Below are positions 8,665 to 16,998 of a DNA stretch of 64,000 bases, in pieces (the first letter of the stretch is position 1; each line of letters opens with the position of its first letter). The notes beneath the pieces were generated by a model. The model was not told the DNA's origin, searched no databases, and worked only from the letters and a program-made list of their open reading frames with translations. The stretch lies in NCBI RefSeq assembly GCF_000963865.1, contig NZ_CP011071.1, positions 803,501-867,500 on the forward strand, written 5' to 3'. The position numbers and the translations under genes were made by a program. Origin of the DNA: Flagellimonas lutaonensis. GTDB taxonomy: Bacteria; Bacteroidota; Bacteroidia; Flavobacteriales; Flavobacteriaceae.

Positions 8665-8785
8665 ACCTGTCGTTTTAATGATTGATTTTTTGTTCTTCAC
8701 CTCTTAAAATAAAACGGTGATCAAAATGTTCACTACAAATTTTACCACTGCTATCATATCGGTAGTCTTTAAAAGATTGATGCAA

Positions 8786-8793
8786 CAAATGTA
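8786..8793 (-). promoter_or_regulatory. Putative promoter of the small-membrane-protein genes, -7 box TACATTTG
   Basis: Minus-strand TACATTTG matches TAnnTTTG exactly. Expected transcription start is near 8780, about 115 bases before the ATG at 8664. There is no clear TTTG -33 element, which would fit a promoter needing an activator bound just upstream. Confidence 0.5.
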
Positions 8794-8823
8794 GCGTGCC
8801 AAGGCGCTAGCAGAAAGAAGATT

Positions 8824-8857
8824 ATGACCAACGGTCATTTCTAGATACCGAACGGTA
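8824..8857 (-). promoter_or_regulatory. Tandem LytTR-type binding site
   Basis: On the minus strand there are two 9-mers, ACCGTTCGG (8856-8848) and ACCGTTGGT (8835-8827), separated by exactly 12 bp. Each fits the LytTR consensus [TA][AC][CA]GTTN[AG][TG] at all nine positions. The pair is centred about 50 and 70 bp upstream of the predicted transcription start. Each half also sits in a small palindrome (ATGACCAACGGTCAT and TACCGAACGGTA on the + strand), so a dimeric repressor site is an alternative reading. A LytTR regulator is encoded 1.8 kb away on the same strand. Confidence 0.6.
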
Positions 8858-8885
8858 AAAAACGTTTGACCTGTTGAAACTACTA

Positions 8886-9407
8886 TTAATTTTTAGGCGG
8901 GAATTTCGAGAAAACCTTGTTCACAATGGCCCTTAGCTTCTCTTCACGTTCGTAGGGAGAGGCTTCGTCGTTGTAACCGCTTTCAGAAACTGCCTGCCAA
9001 AAGAGCGTGTTCTTCTGAAAATCGACAAAATCGAACTGTATTCGACGTTCCAGTGCAGAACTGCCCAAGGGCACACCCACAGAAATGCCGCCCCCAACAT
9101 TTCGCCCGGTACCCCCAACACCCACGCCTACCGTGTTACTGGGTGCCTTTCGATACTCTGAACTGATGATGTTGACCAAAAAATCAGGTTCTTCGGAAAG
9201 CAAAAAACCCTTTGCCTGTAAGGTTGAGTCCAAGATTTTCAACAATCGCCTTTCGTCGAGTTGGCTCAGACCTGTTTCCATATCATCGAAATAGTTGTAG
9301 GTGGAATAGTTCGAAAAATCGGTCGCCTTATCATAGTCATAGGTAACCCGCCCCCCAGCACAAGAGAACAATGCAAGCACTGCAATCAAACAAAATAACT
9401 TTTTCAT
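8886..9407 (-). CDS. DUF4136-type lipoprotein
   Basis: 173-residue lipoprotein. A signal peptide ends in a lipobox (ALFSCAGG, Cys16), so the mature protein is membrane anchored. The body (DYDKATDFSNYSTYNYFDD, then a Gly-rich VGVGGTGRNVGGGISVGV segment and a C-terminal EEKLRAIVNKVFSKFPP) matches DUF4136, a family of periplasmic or outer-membrane lipoproteins of unknown function common in Bacteroidetes. It is the gene upstream of the LytTR-site region on the same strand, but the 221-bp gap with its own promoter suggests separate control. Confidence 0.85.
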   Translation of the reverse strand: MKKLFCLIAVLALFSCAGGRVTYDYDKATDFSNYSTYNYFDDMETGLSQLDERRLLKILDSTLQAKGFLLSEEPDFLVNIISSEYRKAPSNTVGVGVGGTGRNVGGGISVGVPLGSSALERRIQFDFVDFQKNTLFWQAVSESGYNDEASPYEREEKLRAIVNKVFSKFPPKN

Positions 9408-9468
9408 AGCGGTCGATGTATCTTAAAAGTACTAAATATTCCGAAGAACACCTCATAGGGCAAATGCT

Positions 9469-10470
9469 TTATTCGTTCAAAAGCACCCAAAGTTTGTCTT
9501 TCAATTCTTGAAGGCCCTTTTGTGCCACCGAAGATATAAACAGGTACGGCACACCGCTAAGGTCTTTGTCCAATTCTTGACGTATTTCGTGTATCAACTC
9601 TTCGTCGAGCATATCGCTCTTTGAAATGGCCACAAGGCGTTTTTTGTGCAACAGTTCGGGGTTGTACCTTCTGAGCTCGTCCAATAAGATTTCATACTCC
9701 CTTGATATGTCGGCACTGTCGGCAGGTATCAAAAACAATAGCGTGGCATTACGCTCTATGTGCCGTAAAAAGTAATGGCCAAGGCCTTTGCCCTCGGCAG
9801 CGCCTTCAATAATACCGGGAATGTCGGCCATGACAAAACTTCTAAAGTCACGGTACTTAACAATGCCCAAATTTGGTTTGAGGGTGGTAAACTCGTAATC
9901 GGCAATTTTGGGCTTCGCCGAGGTCATCACCGATAAGAGGGTCGATTTGCCTGCATTGGGGAAACCCACTAGGCCCACATCGGCCAAAACCTTTAGTTCC
10001 AGGGTAAGCTGCTTTTCTTCTCCGGGCAGGCCTGGTTGGGCATAGCGCGGGGTCTGGTTGGTCGAAGATTTAAAGTGCCAGTTGCCACGGCCACCCAAAC
10101 CGCCCTCTAGCACAATCTTTTCTTCGCCATCTTCCGTAATCTCGAAGAGCACTTGGTTGGTCTCGGTGTCGCGCACCACAGTGCCCAAGGGCACCTCAAG
10201 GTACACATCCTCGCCCTTGGCACCGGTGCTGCGCTGCTTGCCACCATGTTCACCATGGCCGGCCTTAAAATGTTTTTGAAACTTGTAATGGACCAGCGTC
10301 CACAGGTTTTTGTTGCCACGTACTATTACGTGGCCGCCACGGCCGCCATCACCGCCATCAGGGCCACCCTTGTCAACGTATTTTTCACGGCGCAAGTGGG
10401 CTGAACCTTGCCCCCCTTTGCCAGAGGCTACATGCACCTTTACATAATCGACAAAATTGCCTTCGGTCAC
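9469..10470 (-). CDS. obg: Obg-family ribosome-associated GTPase
   Basis: 333-residue Obg/CgtA GTPase, which assists large-subunit assembly and stress responses. Residues 1-158 form the Gly-rich Obg domain ([14 protein letters not shown] near 35); the G domain follows with G1 GFPNAGKST near residue 168, switch regions and DIPG near 214, and SKSD near 283. There is no long C-terminal OCT domain, normal in this phylum. The start is GTG at 10470; [11 protein letters not shown] is the usual beginning in flavobacteria. Confidence 0.96.
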   Translation of the reverse strand: MTEGNFVDYVKVHVASGKGGQGSAHLRREKYVDKGGPDGGDGGRGGHVIVRGNKNLWTLVHYKFQKHFKAGHGEHGGKQRSTGAKGEDVYLEVPLGTVVRDTETNQVLFEITEDGEEKIVLEGGLGGRGNWHFKSSTNQTPRYAQPGLPGEEKQLTLELKVLADVGLVGFPNAGKSTLLSVMTSAKPKIADYEFTTLKPNLGIVKYRDFRSFVMADIPGIIEGAAEGKGLGHYFLRHIERNATLLFLIPADSADISREYEILLDELRRYNPELLHKKRLVAISKSDMLDEELIHEIRQELDKDLSGVPYLFISSVAQKGLQELKDKLWVLLNE

Positions 10471-10623
10471 TTTTAACGTTTACAGGTTTATTGGTTAAGG
10501 GTTTATATGTGGTTGCATAGAGAAGTGCACAAAACTTTCATTGGGATTATACGGAGATGGAACACCGCTTACAGCTGTACACTTGCTCCTTTGAACATAT
10601 AAACGTCCAAAATTTATACTTCT

Positions 10624-11745
10624 TTAACTCTGAACCTTCAGCACCCCTTCTATCACCTCTCCCAAACGCTCGGTAATCTCAGAGATTTCCCCAATGCCAT
10701 TGACAGCGTAAAACTTGCCCTGCTTTTGGTAATATTCTTTGAGTGGGGCGGTCTTTTCGTTGTATTCATCGAATCGGTTGCGAATCTTGGCCTCGTCTTG
10801 GTCGTCTGAACGGCCACTATCTTTACCGCGCTCCAACAAACGTGCCACCAATACATCGTCGTCGGCTTCCAATGCGATGGTAGCGTCAACCTTCATATCT
10901 CTCGACTCCAAAAAGTTGTCGAGCGCCTCGGCCTGGGCAACGGTACGCGGAAATCCGTCGAATATGAATCCTTCTGCATCCCCATTCTTTTCCACTTCGG
11001 CCTTGAGCATCTCAATGGTCACCTCATCGGGTACCAACTCGCCCCTATCAATATACGACTGGGCCAATTTGCCCAGCTCGGTACCGTTCTTCATATTGTA
11101 GCGGAACACATCGCCCGTAGAGATATGCTTGAGATTGTATTTTTCCTTCAAGAAACCCGCCTGTGTTCCCTTACCTGCTCCAGGCTTCCCAAAAAGCACT
11201 AGGTTAATCATATTATCTTGGTTTAGTTGATATACTTGCCTTAAATTTCTGCCCAGTTCGTTATAATCAAGCCCATAGCCCACGATAAAGCGGTTGGGTA
11301 TTTCAATGCCCACATAATCGATGTTGTACTCGCCGTTGTACACTTCTGACTTGTAGAACAGCGAGGCAATCTTGAACTCTTTTACGTTCGAATTTGAAAA
11401 AAGATGCACCAGTTGTTGCAAGGTACGTCCCGTGTCTATGATATCTTCGAGAATGATCACGCTGCGCCCTTCCATATCGCCAGAAACGTCCAATAGGGTC
11501 TCAACGATACCCGTTGAGGTCAGGCCTTGGTACGAGCTCAATTTCACAAAGGTAACCTCGCAATCATACGGGTATTGCTTCAAAAAATCGGATACGAACA
11601 TGAAGGCCCCGTTGAGCACGCCAACAAAAATGGGCACCTCATCTTCATAGTCACGGGCCACCTCTTCGGCCACCTTTTTGACCGCCTTTAGAATGGTAGC
11701 CTCATCCAAAAAAGGCTTGAACTGTTTATCGTGCAATTTGATCAC
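10624..11745 (-). CDS. adk: Fused hypoxanthine phosphoribosyltransferase-adenylate kinase
   Basis: 373-residue two-domain enzyme. Residues 1-178 are hypoxanthine phosphoribosyltransferase, with the PRPP loop ILEDIIDTGRTLQQL around 100 and the GYGLDYNELGRNLRQVYQ end. Residues 179-373 are a complete adenylate kinase beginning MINLVLFGKPGAGKGTQ, with FDGFPRT near 260 and DDQDEAKIRNR near 320. It joins purine salvage (hypoxanthine to IMP) and AMP/ADP balance. The start is uncertain: ATG 11781 is available, but a perfect TATCTTTG promoter box covers 11770-11777, so GTG 11745 (VIKLHDKQF, the usual HPRT opening) is preferred. An internal start at residue 179 could also give free adenylate kinase. 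Confidence 0.92.
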   Translation of the reverse strand: MIKLHDKQFKPFLDEATILKAVKKVAEEVARDYEDEVPIFVGVLNGAFMFVSDFLKQYPYDCEVTFVKLSSYQGLTSTGIVETLLDVSGDMEGRSVIILEDIIDTGRTLQQLVHLFSNSNVKEFKIASLFYKSEVYNGEYNIDYVGIEIPNRFIVGYGLDYNELGRNLRQVYQLNQDNMINLVLFGKPGAGKGTQAGFLKEKYNLKHISTGDVFRYNMKNGTELGKLAQSYIDRGELVPDEVTIEMLKAEVEKNGDAEGFIFDGFPRTVAQAEALDNFLESRDMKVDATIALEADDDVLVARLLERGKDSGRSDDQDEAKIRNRFDEYNEKTAPLKEYYQKQGKFYAVNGIGEISEITERLGEVIEGVLKVQS

Positions 11746-11769
11746 CTGCGCTCGATTGAATTGGGTTGC

Positions 11770-11777
11770 CAAAGATA
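11770..11777 (-). promoter_or_regulatory. Putative hpt-adk promoter, -7 box TATCTTTG
   Basis: Minus-strand TATCTTTGG is an exact -7 consensus. It begins one base inside the alternative ATG at 11781, so transcription would begin near 11763, downstream of that ATG. This supports the GTG start at 11745. Confidence 0.55.
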
Positions 11778-11864
11778 ACATTTTAAAGACTTCTTTTTTA
11801 AGGGGTTTTCGGCACATTTTCTGAATTCGCCGTATTTTAGCAACCATTCTCTAGCAAACGATTG

Positions 11865-13019
11865 ATGGATTACTTTTCTTCGGATTTTAAGCTCGGTATT
11901 TTGGGCGGAGGGCAACTGGGCAAGATGTTGCTCTACGAAACGCGTAAATGGGATATTTACACCAAAGTGATGGATGCCTCGCCACAAGCCCCCTGTAAGA
12001 TTGCCTGCAACGAATTTGTGTTGGGCGACCTTATGGATTTTGATGCCGTACTTGCCTTTGGAAAGGATGTTGACGTATTGACCATAGAAATTGAAAATGT
12101 GAATGTCGATGCGCTTGAAAAGTTGGAAGAAGAGGGTGTCAAGGTGTACCCGCCCCCTAAAGCATTGCGTACCATTCAGAACAAGGCCCAGCAAAAACTG
12201 TTCTATGTGGACAATAACATACCGACGGCCAATTTTTCACGTTTTGCCTACGCCAGTGAAATAAAGGACAGTGTCGAAAATGGCGGATTGGAATTTCCCT
12301 TCGTGTGGAAAAGCGCCCAATTCGGTTACGACGGGCAGGGCGTAAAAATAGTGCGTAAAACGGATGACCTTGATGGGTTGCCACCGGGTGAGTGCATCAC
12401 CGAAAAGATGGTCGATTTTAAGAATGAATTGGCCGTGATCGTGGCCAAGAGCAGTTCGGGCGAGGTAAAGACCTATCCCGTGGTTGAAATGGAGTTCCAC
12501 CCAGAGGCCAATCAGGTAGAGTACGTCATTTGCCCTGCGAGAATCGATGAAAAGGTCGCGCAAAAGGCCCAACAGGTTGCCCTGAAGGTGTCTGAACATA
12601 TTGGTCATGTCGGCCTGTTGGCCGTTGAGCTTTTTCAAACACTAGACGATACGATTTTGGTCAACGAAGTGGCTCCCCGCCCACATAATAGTGGACACTA
12701 CAGTATAGAGGCCAGCTACACCAACCAATTTGAACAGCATATCAGGGCTATTTTGGGCTTGCCCTTGGGCAAGACCGATAGCAAGGTGGCCGGGGTCATG
12801 GTCAACTTGGTGGGCGCCGAAGGGCATCAAGGTGACGTGGTCTATGAAAATATCCAGGAGATTTTGGCCATGGAAGGGGTAACGCCCCATATCTATGGAA
12901 AAAAGCAGACCCGGCCTTTTCGAAAAATGGGCCATGTGACCATTGTCAATCAAAACATGGGCAAAGCCAGGGAAATGGCGCAAAAAGTCAAAGAAAAAAT
13001 AAGCGTAATTTCAAAATGA
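11865..13019 (+). CDS. purK: 5-(carboxyamino)imidazole ribonucleotide synthase
   Basis: 384-residue ATP-grasp enzyme that makes N5-CAIR from AIR, bicarbonate and ATP in purine synthesis. It starts with LGILGGGQLGKMLLYE (residues about 10-25), the N-terminal Rossmann motif of PurK, followed by ATP-grasp segments (FPFVWKSAQFGYDGQGV near 146) and EVAPRPHNSGHYSIEA near 269, the substrate-binding signature. It is followed by purE, its partner enzyme, with 78 bp between, and is divergent from hpt-adk, so this is a purine metabolism cluster. TATTTTAG at 11833-11840 is a possible -7 box. Confidence 0.96.
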   Translation: MDYFSSDFKLGILGGGQLGKMLLYETRKWDIYTKVMDASPQAPCKIACNEFVLGDLMDFDAVLAFGKDVDVLTIEIENVNVDALEKLEEEGVKVYPPPKALRTIQNKAQQKLFYVDNNIPTANFSRFAYASEIKDSVENGGLEFPFVWKSAQFGYDGQGVKIVRKTDDLDGLPPGECITEKMVDFKNELAVIVAKSSSGEVKTYPVVEMEFHPEANQVEYVICPARIDEKVAQKAQQVALKVSEHIGHVGLLAVELFQTLDDTILVNEVAPRPHNSGHYSIEASYTNQFEQHIRAILGLPLGKTDSKVAGVMVNLVGAEGHQGDVVYENIQEILAMEGVTPHIYGKKQTRPFRKMGHVTIVNQNMGKAREMAQKVKEKISVISK

Positions 13020-13027
13020 CAGTAACC

Positions 13028-13048
13028 AATCCCGATAGTTTTCGGGAC
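13028..13048. repeat. Short palindromic intergenic repeat (TCCCGA-N6-TCGGGA)
   Basis: TCCCGATAGTTTTCGGGA forms a 6-bp stem between purK and purE. The same core (CCGATAGCCATCGG) occurs in the hairpin at 33687-33723, so it belongs to a dispersed small palindrome family. Confidence 0.5.
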
Positions 13049-13097
13049 CAAATTCCAATTGTTTATTTGGATTTTGGGATTTAAAATTTTGAATTTC

Positions 13098-13592
13098 ATG
13101 AAGAAAGTAGCCGTTATCATGGGCAGCACCAGTGACCTGCCGGTCATGCAAGATGCCGTAGATGTTTTAAAAGAATTTGGCATTGAGGTCGATATCGATA
13201 TTGTCTCGGCCCACCGCACTCCTGAAAAAATGGTCGATTTTGGTAAAAATGCCCATAAAAACGGTTATGCCGTCATCATTGCCGGTGCCGGTGGCGCAGC
13301 ACACCTGCCGGGCATGGTTGCCTCGTTGTCTCCCCTGCCCGTAATCGGGGTGCCCGTAAAAAGCTCTAATTCCATTGATGGGTGGGATTCCGTGCTGTCC
13401 ATCCTGCAGATGCCCGGGGGCGTACCGGTGGCCACGGTGGCACTGAACGGTGCCAAAAATGCAGGCATATTGGCGGCACAGATCATGGGCAGTTCAGATG
13501 CTTCCATCCAACAAAAAGTTGTTTCCTACAAAGAACGTTTGAAAGAAAAAGTCATCAAAGGAGCTGACGAAATACGAGGTACAAAGTTATAG
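13098..13592 (+). CDS. purE: N5-carboxyaminoimidazole ribonucleotide mutase
   Basis: 164-residue class I PurE, which converts N5-CAIR to CAIR. The first residues VAVIMGSTSDLPVM contain the substrate phosphate loop and the conserved Ser-Asp; SAHRTPEKM near residue 38 carries the catalytic His; AGGAAHLPGM near 68 and the QMPGGVPVATV segment near 110 are further signatures. The annotated frame could begin 13 codons earlier but MKKVAVIMGS is the natural start. It completes the purK-purE pair. Confidence 0.97.
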   Translation: MKKVAVIMGSTSDLPVMQDAVDVLKEFGIEVDIDIVSAHRTPEKMVDFGKNAHKNGYAVIIAGAGGAAHLPGMVASLSPLPVIGVPVKSSNSIDGWDSVLSILQMPGGVPVATVALNGAKNAGILAAQIMGSSDASIQQKVVSYKERLKEKVIKGADEIRGTKL

Positions 13593-13692
13593 TTACGAAG
13601 TACAAGAAGTGCAAATGAAATCTTTAACAAAGATTTTTTCCAGTAAGCTTTAAATTGTCAAAAACAGGTCGATAAAATCGGAGCACAGTCGG

Positions 13693-13751
13693 AACCTTTA
13701 ACCTTTAACCTTTAACCTTTAACCTTTAACCTTTAACCTTTAACCTTTAAC
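13693..13751. repeat. Heptamer tandem repeat (AACCTTT)x8.4
   Basis: Eight perfect copies of AACCTTT plus AAC run from 13693 to 13751, ending 22 bp before the M3 peptidase ATG. No TAnnTTTG box lies between the array and the gene, so the array is in the promoter or leader. A 7-bp unit in a non-coding region can change element spacing by slippage. Confidence 0.95.
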
Positions 13752-13773
13752 AAAGTAAGCATAACATCGTAGT

Positions 13774-15822
13774 ATGTCTCAAACTGTCAAAAACAATCCA
13801 CTGCTAGAACCTTTCGACACCGCCCCCTTTTCAAAAATCAAGAACGAGCATTTTAAACCTGCCTTTTTGCAGGCCATTGATGATGCCCGGGCAGAAGTCG
13901 AAGCCATAACGGCCAATGAAGAACCCCCGACCTTTGCGAACACCATTGAGGCCCTTGAATTTTCAGGTCAACAACTCGATCGTATCTCTAGTATCTTTTT
14001 TAACCTGAATTCGGCAGAGACCAACGATGAAATACAAAAAATCGCCCAAGAGGTTTCGCCCTTGCTCTCTGAGTTCAACAACGATATCACCCTGAACGAA
14101 GAATTGTTCAAAAGAATAAAAACAGTTTACGAACAAAGCGATGCGCTAGATCTGACGGTCGAGCAGAGAACGCTATTGGACAAAAAATACAAGAGCTTTA
14201 GCCGTAACGGCGCCAATCTTTCGAACGAGAAAAAGAAGCGCCTACGGGAAATCGATGCCGAGCTTGCCAAATTGAAATTGAAATTTGGTGAAAATGTACT
14301 TGCCGAGACCAACAAATTTGAAATGCACCTCACAGACAAATCGGATCTCGACGGACTGCCAGAAGGCGAAAAGGAAGCCGCCAGACAATTGGCAAAATCA
14401 AAAGGCAAGGAAGAAGGTTGGCTGGTAACGCTTGACTACCCAAGCTACATACCCTTTATGAAATACGCCAAGAACCGAGAATTGCGAAAAAAACTGGCAC
14501 TGGCCTTTGGCAGTAGATGCTTTCATAATGACGAACTCGACAACCAAGAAAATGTGTTGAAAATAGCCCGTTTACGGCATGAGCGCGCCCAACTGCTGGG
14601 CTATGAGACCCATGCCCATTTTGTTCTTGAGGAACGTATGGCCGAGAAACCTGAAAAAGTAACCGGTTTTTTAAACGAACTGCTCGAAAAAGCCAAACCA
14701 GCCGCAACACGAGAATTTGAAGAACTGACTGCGTTTGCCAAAGAACTTGATGACATAGAACAATTACAGAAGTGGGACAGTGCCTATTACTCTGAAAAAT
14801 TAAAACAGAAACTGTTTGACCTCGATGACGAAAAACTAAAGCCATACTTCAAACTTGAAAATGTTATCGAAGGGGTTTTTAAGGTGGCCGAAAAACTGTT
14901 TGGACTCAGGTTCAAGGAGGTTTTCAATGTTGACAAGTACCATGAAGAGGTCAAGACCTATGAAGTCTATGGCGAAAACGGTGAGTTCATCTCGCTTTTC
15001 TATGCCGATTTTCACCCACGCCCCGGTAAACGTGGGGGCGCATGGATGACCTCGTACAAACCCCAATATCAAAAAGATGGCCAAAATGTGCGTCCACATA
15101 TTTCGAACGTCTGCAATTTTACGCGCTCTACGCCCAGTAAGCCCTCACTGTTGACCTTTAATGAGGTTACCACCCTTTTCCATGAATTTGGGCACGGTCT
15201 GCACGGTATGTTGGCCAATACCACCTACCCCAGCCTGTCGGGCACTTCGGTCTATTGGGATTTTGTGGAACTGCCCAGTCAGATAATGGAAAACTGGTGC
15301 TACGAAAAAGAGGCGTTACAACTATTTGCAACGCATTATGAGACCGGTGAACCCATTCCGATGGAATTGATACAGAAAATAAAGGAATCTGCCACCTTTC
15401 AACAGGGCATGCAGACCCTTCGCCAGTTGGGCTTCGGCTTTTTGGATATGGCATGGCACGGTGCCGACCCCACAGGGGTGAACAATGTCAAAGCCCATGA
15501 AACAAAAGCCTTTGGGGGGACACAGTTGTTTCCCGACACCCCCGAGACCTGTATGAGCACCTCCTTTTCACATATCTTTCAAGGGGGGTATTCCTCAGGT
15601 TACTACAGCTACAAATGGGCCGAGGTACTTGATGCCGATGCCTTTGCCTATTTTAAGGAAAAGGGAATATTCAACACAACCGTGGCCAACAAGTTCAAAG
15701 AACACATTCTCTCAAAAGGGGGCACTGAAAAGCCAATGGTATTGTACAAAAGGTTCCGTGGGGCCGAGCCCAAGTTAGAGGCCCTGCTTGAAAGGGCCGG
15801 ATTGTTGAAAAAATCTGCTTAA
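13774..15822 (+). CDS. M3-family metallopeptidase (peptidyl-dipeptidase/oligopeptidase A type)
   Basis: 682-residue zinc peptidase of the thimet oligopeptidase family (Dcp/PrlC-like). The zinc motif HEFGHGLHGML begins at His470 (Glu471 catalytic, His474), with the downstream Glu in the helix that follows. There is no signal peptide in the N-terminal MSQTVKNNPLLEPFDT, so it probably works in the cytoplasm on short peptides, as flavobacterial homologues of Dcp without leaders do. Length is typical. It stands alone behind the heptamer repeat and converges on the membrane protein gene at 15841. Confidence 0.94.
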   Translation: MSQTVKNNPLLEPFDTAPFSKIKNEHFKPAFLQAIDDARAEVEAITANEEPPTFANTIEALEFSGQQLDRISSIFFNLNSAETNDEIQKIAQEVSPLLSEFNNDITLNEELFKRIKTVYEQSDALDLTVEQRTLLDKKYKSFSRNGANLSNEKKKRLREIDAELAKLKLKFGENVLAETNKFEMHLTDKSDLDGLPEGEKEAARQLAKSKGKEEGWLVTLDYPSYIPFMKYAKNRELRKKLALAFGSRCFHNDELDNQENVLKIARLRHERAQLLGYETHAHFVLEERMAEKPEKVTGFLNELLEKAKPAATREFEELTAFAKELDDIEQLQKWDSAYYSEKLKQKLFDLDDEKLKPYFKLENVIEGVFKVAEKLFGLRFKEVFNVDKYHEEVKTYEVYGENGEFISLFYADFHPRPGKRGGAWMTSYKPQYQKDGQNVRPHISNVCNFTRSTPSKPSLLTFNEVTTLFHEFGHGLHGMLANTTYPSLSGTSVYWDFVELPSQIMENWCYEKEALQLFATHYETGEPIPMELIQKIKESATFQQGMQTLRQLGFGFLDMAWHGADPTGVNNVKAHETKAFGGTQLFPDTPETCMSTSFSHIFQGGYSSGYYSYKWAEVLDADAFAYFKEKGIFNTTVANKFKEHILSKGGTEKPMVLYKRFRGAEPKLEALLERAGLLKKSA

Positions 15823-15840
15823 TACTTAGAGAAGCTGGTT

Positions 15841-16383
15841 TTAGCCGAAACTGTTCATCGACAGCATGGTCGCTGACCAAACAATGGCACAAGAAAGAAA
15901 AATACCCAGGGCATTTGCCCAAAAAGCTTTGTTTTTTTGCATGCCGAACAAATAGGCCGCTATACTTCCGGCATAGACACCGGTACCCGGTATGGGCAAC
16001 ATCACAAAAAATACAAGTCCCCAGAAACCATATTTCTGAATTTTATCCCCTGAACCTGTTTTGGCCCGCTTGGCAACAAATACCGCTGATTTTTTATAAA
16101 AACGCCAGCGCAGAAGGCCACGGTTCAATTTTTCAAGAAAAAATACCATAAAGGGAAAGACCAGAAGATTTGCCACAAAGCACACTATAAAGACCAAGTA
16201 GCTGTTAACACCGTTATAGAGCCCATACGGAATACCCACCTTTGCCTCACCAAAAGGCGAGAGGCTCCATAAAAAAGCAATAAGTACATCCAGTGCCAAC
16301 AAAATAGTGGTTTTAAATTGCGAAATTATCCAAAGTGGCAGAATACACGGCAATTGAAAATCATAAATGTTACTTAAAACCAT
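15841..16383 (-). CDS. Membrane protein of the putative small multidrug export family (PF06695 type)
   Basis: 180-residue integral membrane protein. Motifs LSPFGEAKVGIPYGL near residues 41-55 and VMLPIPGTGVYAGSIAAYLFGM near 127-148 are the two re-entrant repeats of this family, which is distantly related to DedA/SNARE-associated proteins. The name small multidrug exporter is historical; the function is not known. Four to five hydrophobic segments are visible. The ATG at 16383 overlaps the first bases of the sigma-factor leader region; TTG codons some 20-25 residues in are alternative starts. Confidence 0.75.
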   Translation of the reverse strand: MVLSNIYDFQLPCILPLWIISQFKTTILLALDVLIAFLWSLSPFGEAKVGIPYGLYNGVNSYLVFIVCFVANLLVFPFMVFFLEKLNRGLLRWRFYKKSAVFVAKRAKTGSGDKIQKYGFWGLVFFVMLPIPGTGVYAGSIAAYLFGMQKNKAFWANALGIFLSCAIVWSATMLSMNSFG

Positions 16384-16441
16384 TTTTACCGAACATAGAG
16401 CAATACTGAATTCACTATTTTTACACGTTTTTCCAAACCCG

Positions 16442-16996
16442 ATGGCAGCACATAAACTTCATCCTGAAAACTGGGTCGACCAATATGCCGACTACCTGTT
16501 CAATTATGCGGTAGCGCGGGTAAACGATGCTGAGATTGCCAAAGATCTGGTGCAGGAAACCTTTTTTGCAGGTCTAAAATCTGCCAAAAACTATAAGGGT
16601 GATGCCGCTGAACGCACATGGTTGATCGCCATACTCAAACGCAAGGTCATAGACCATTACCGAAAGATCAACTCCAAAAAGGGAAAGGCCGAGGTAAAGG
16701 TCAATTACAGTGCACAGAGCGATTCTGAGGGCGATTGGCTCGAAGAGCGGGTTGCCGACCCTTTTGGGCAAGGGGGCGATGGTGCGATCGAAAACGAAGA
16801 GTTGGGGCTGGCCATACAAGAATGTATCACCAAATTGCCAAAAAAACAGGCCCTGGTCTTCAAAATGAAAACGGTTCAGGGCATGGAAACCGAAGATATC
16901 TGTAATGAATTGGGTATAAATCCGTCAAATTTGTGGGTGATGATCCATAGAGCCAGAACGGCTTTGATGGGGTGTTTGAACGAAAATTGGTTTTAG
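16442..16996 (+). CDS. ECF-type RNA polymerase sigma factor
   Basis: 184-residue sigma-70-family factor with region 2 (AEIAKDLVQETFFAGLKSA near residues 31-49, RTWLIAILKRKVIDHYRK near 57-74) and region 4 (ITKLPKKQALVFKMKTVQG near 126, then INPSNLWVMIHRARTALMG, the recognition helix near 157-175). Between them is an acidic, variable linker. I chose ATG 16442; the longer frame would add 25 unrelated residues. A TATTTTTA box lies about 20 bp upstream. A small zinc-motif protein follows 2 bp later, presumably its anti-sigma factor. Confidence 0.93.
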   Translation: MAAHKLHPENWVDQYADYLFNYAVARVNDAEIAKDLVQETFFAGLKSAKNYKGDAAERTWLIAILKRKVIDHYRKINSKKGKAEVKVNYSAQSDSEGDWLEERVADPFGQGGDGAIENEELGLAIQECITKLPKKQALVFKMKTVQGMETEDICNELGINPSNLWVMIHRARTALMGCLNENWF

Positions 16997-16998
16997 CT

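Noticed and set aside
8824..8857. The two palindromes as a pair of TetR operators
   Set aside because: Possible, but no TetR gene is in the window. Full match of both 9-mers and exact 12-bp spacing fit LytTR better, and a LytTR gene is close by. Kept as an alternative only.
13693..13751. Heptamer array as a CRISPR or telomere-like repeat
   Set aside because: The unit is 7 bp with no spacers, so it is not a CRISPR. It resembles CCCTAA only loosely and sits inside a chromosome region between genes.
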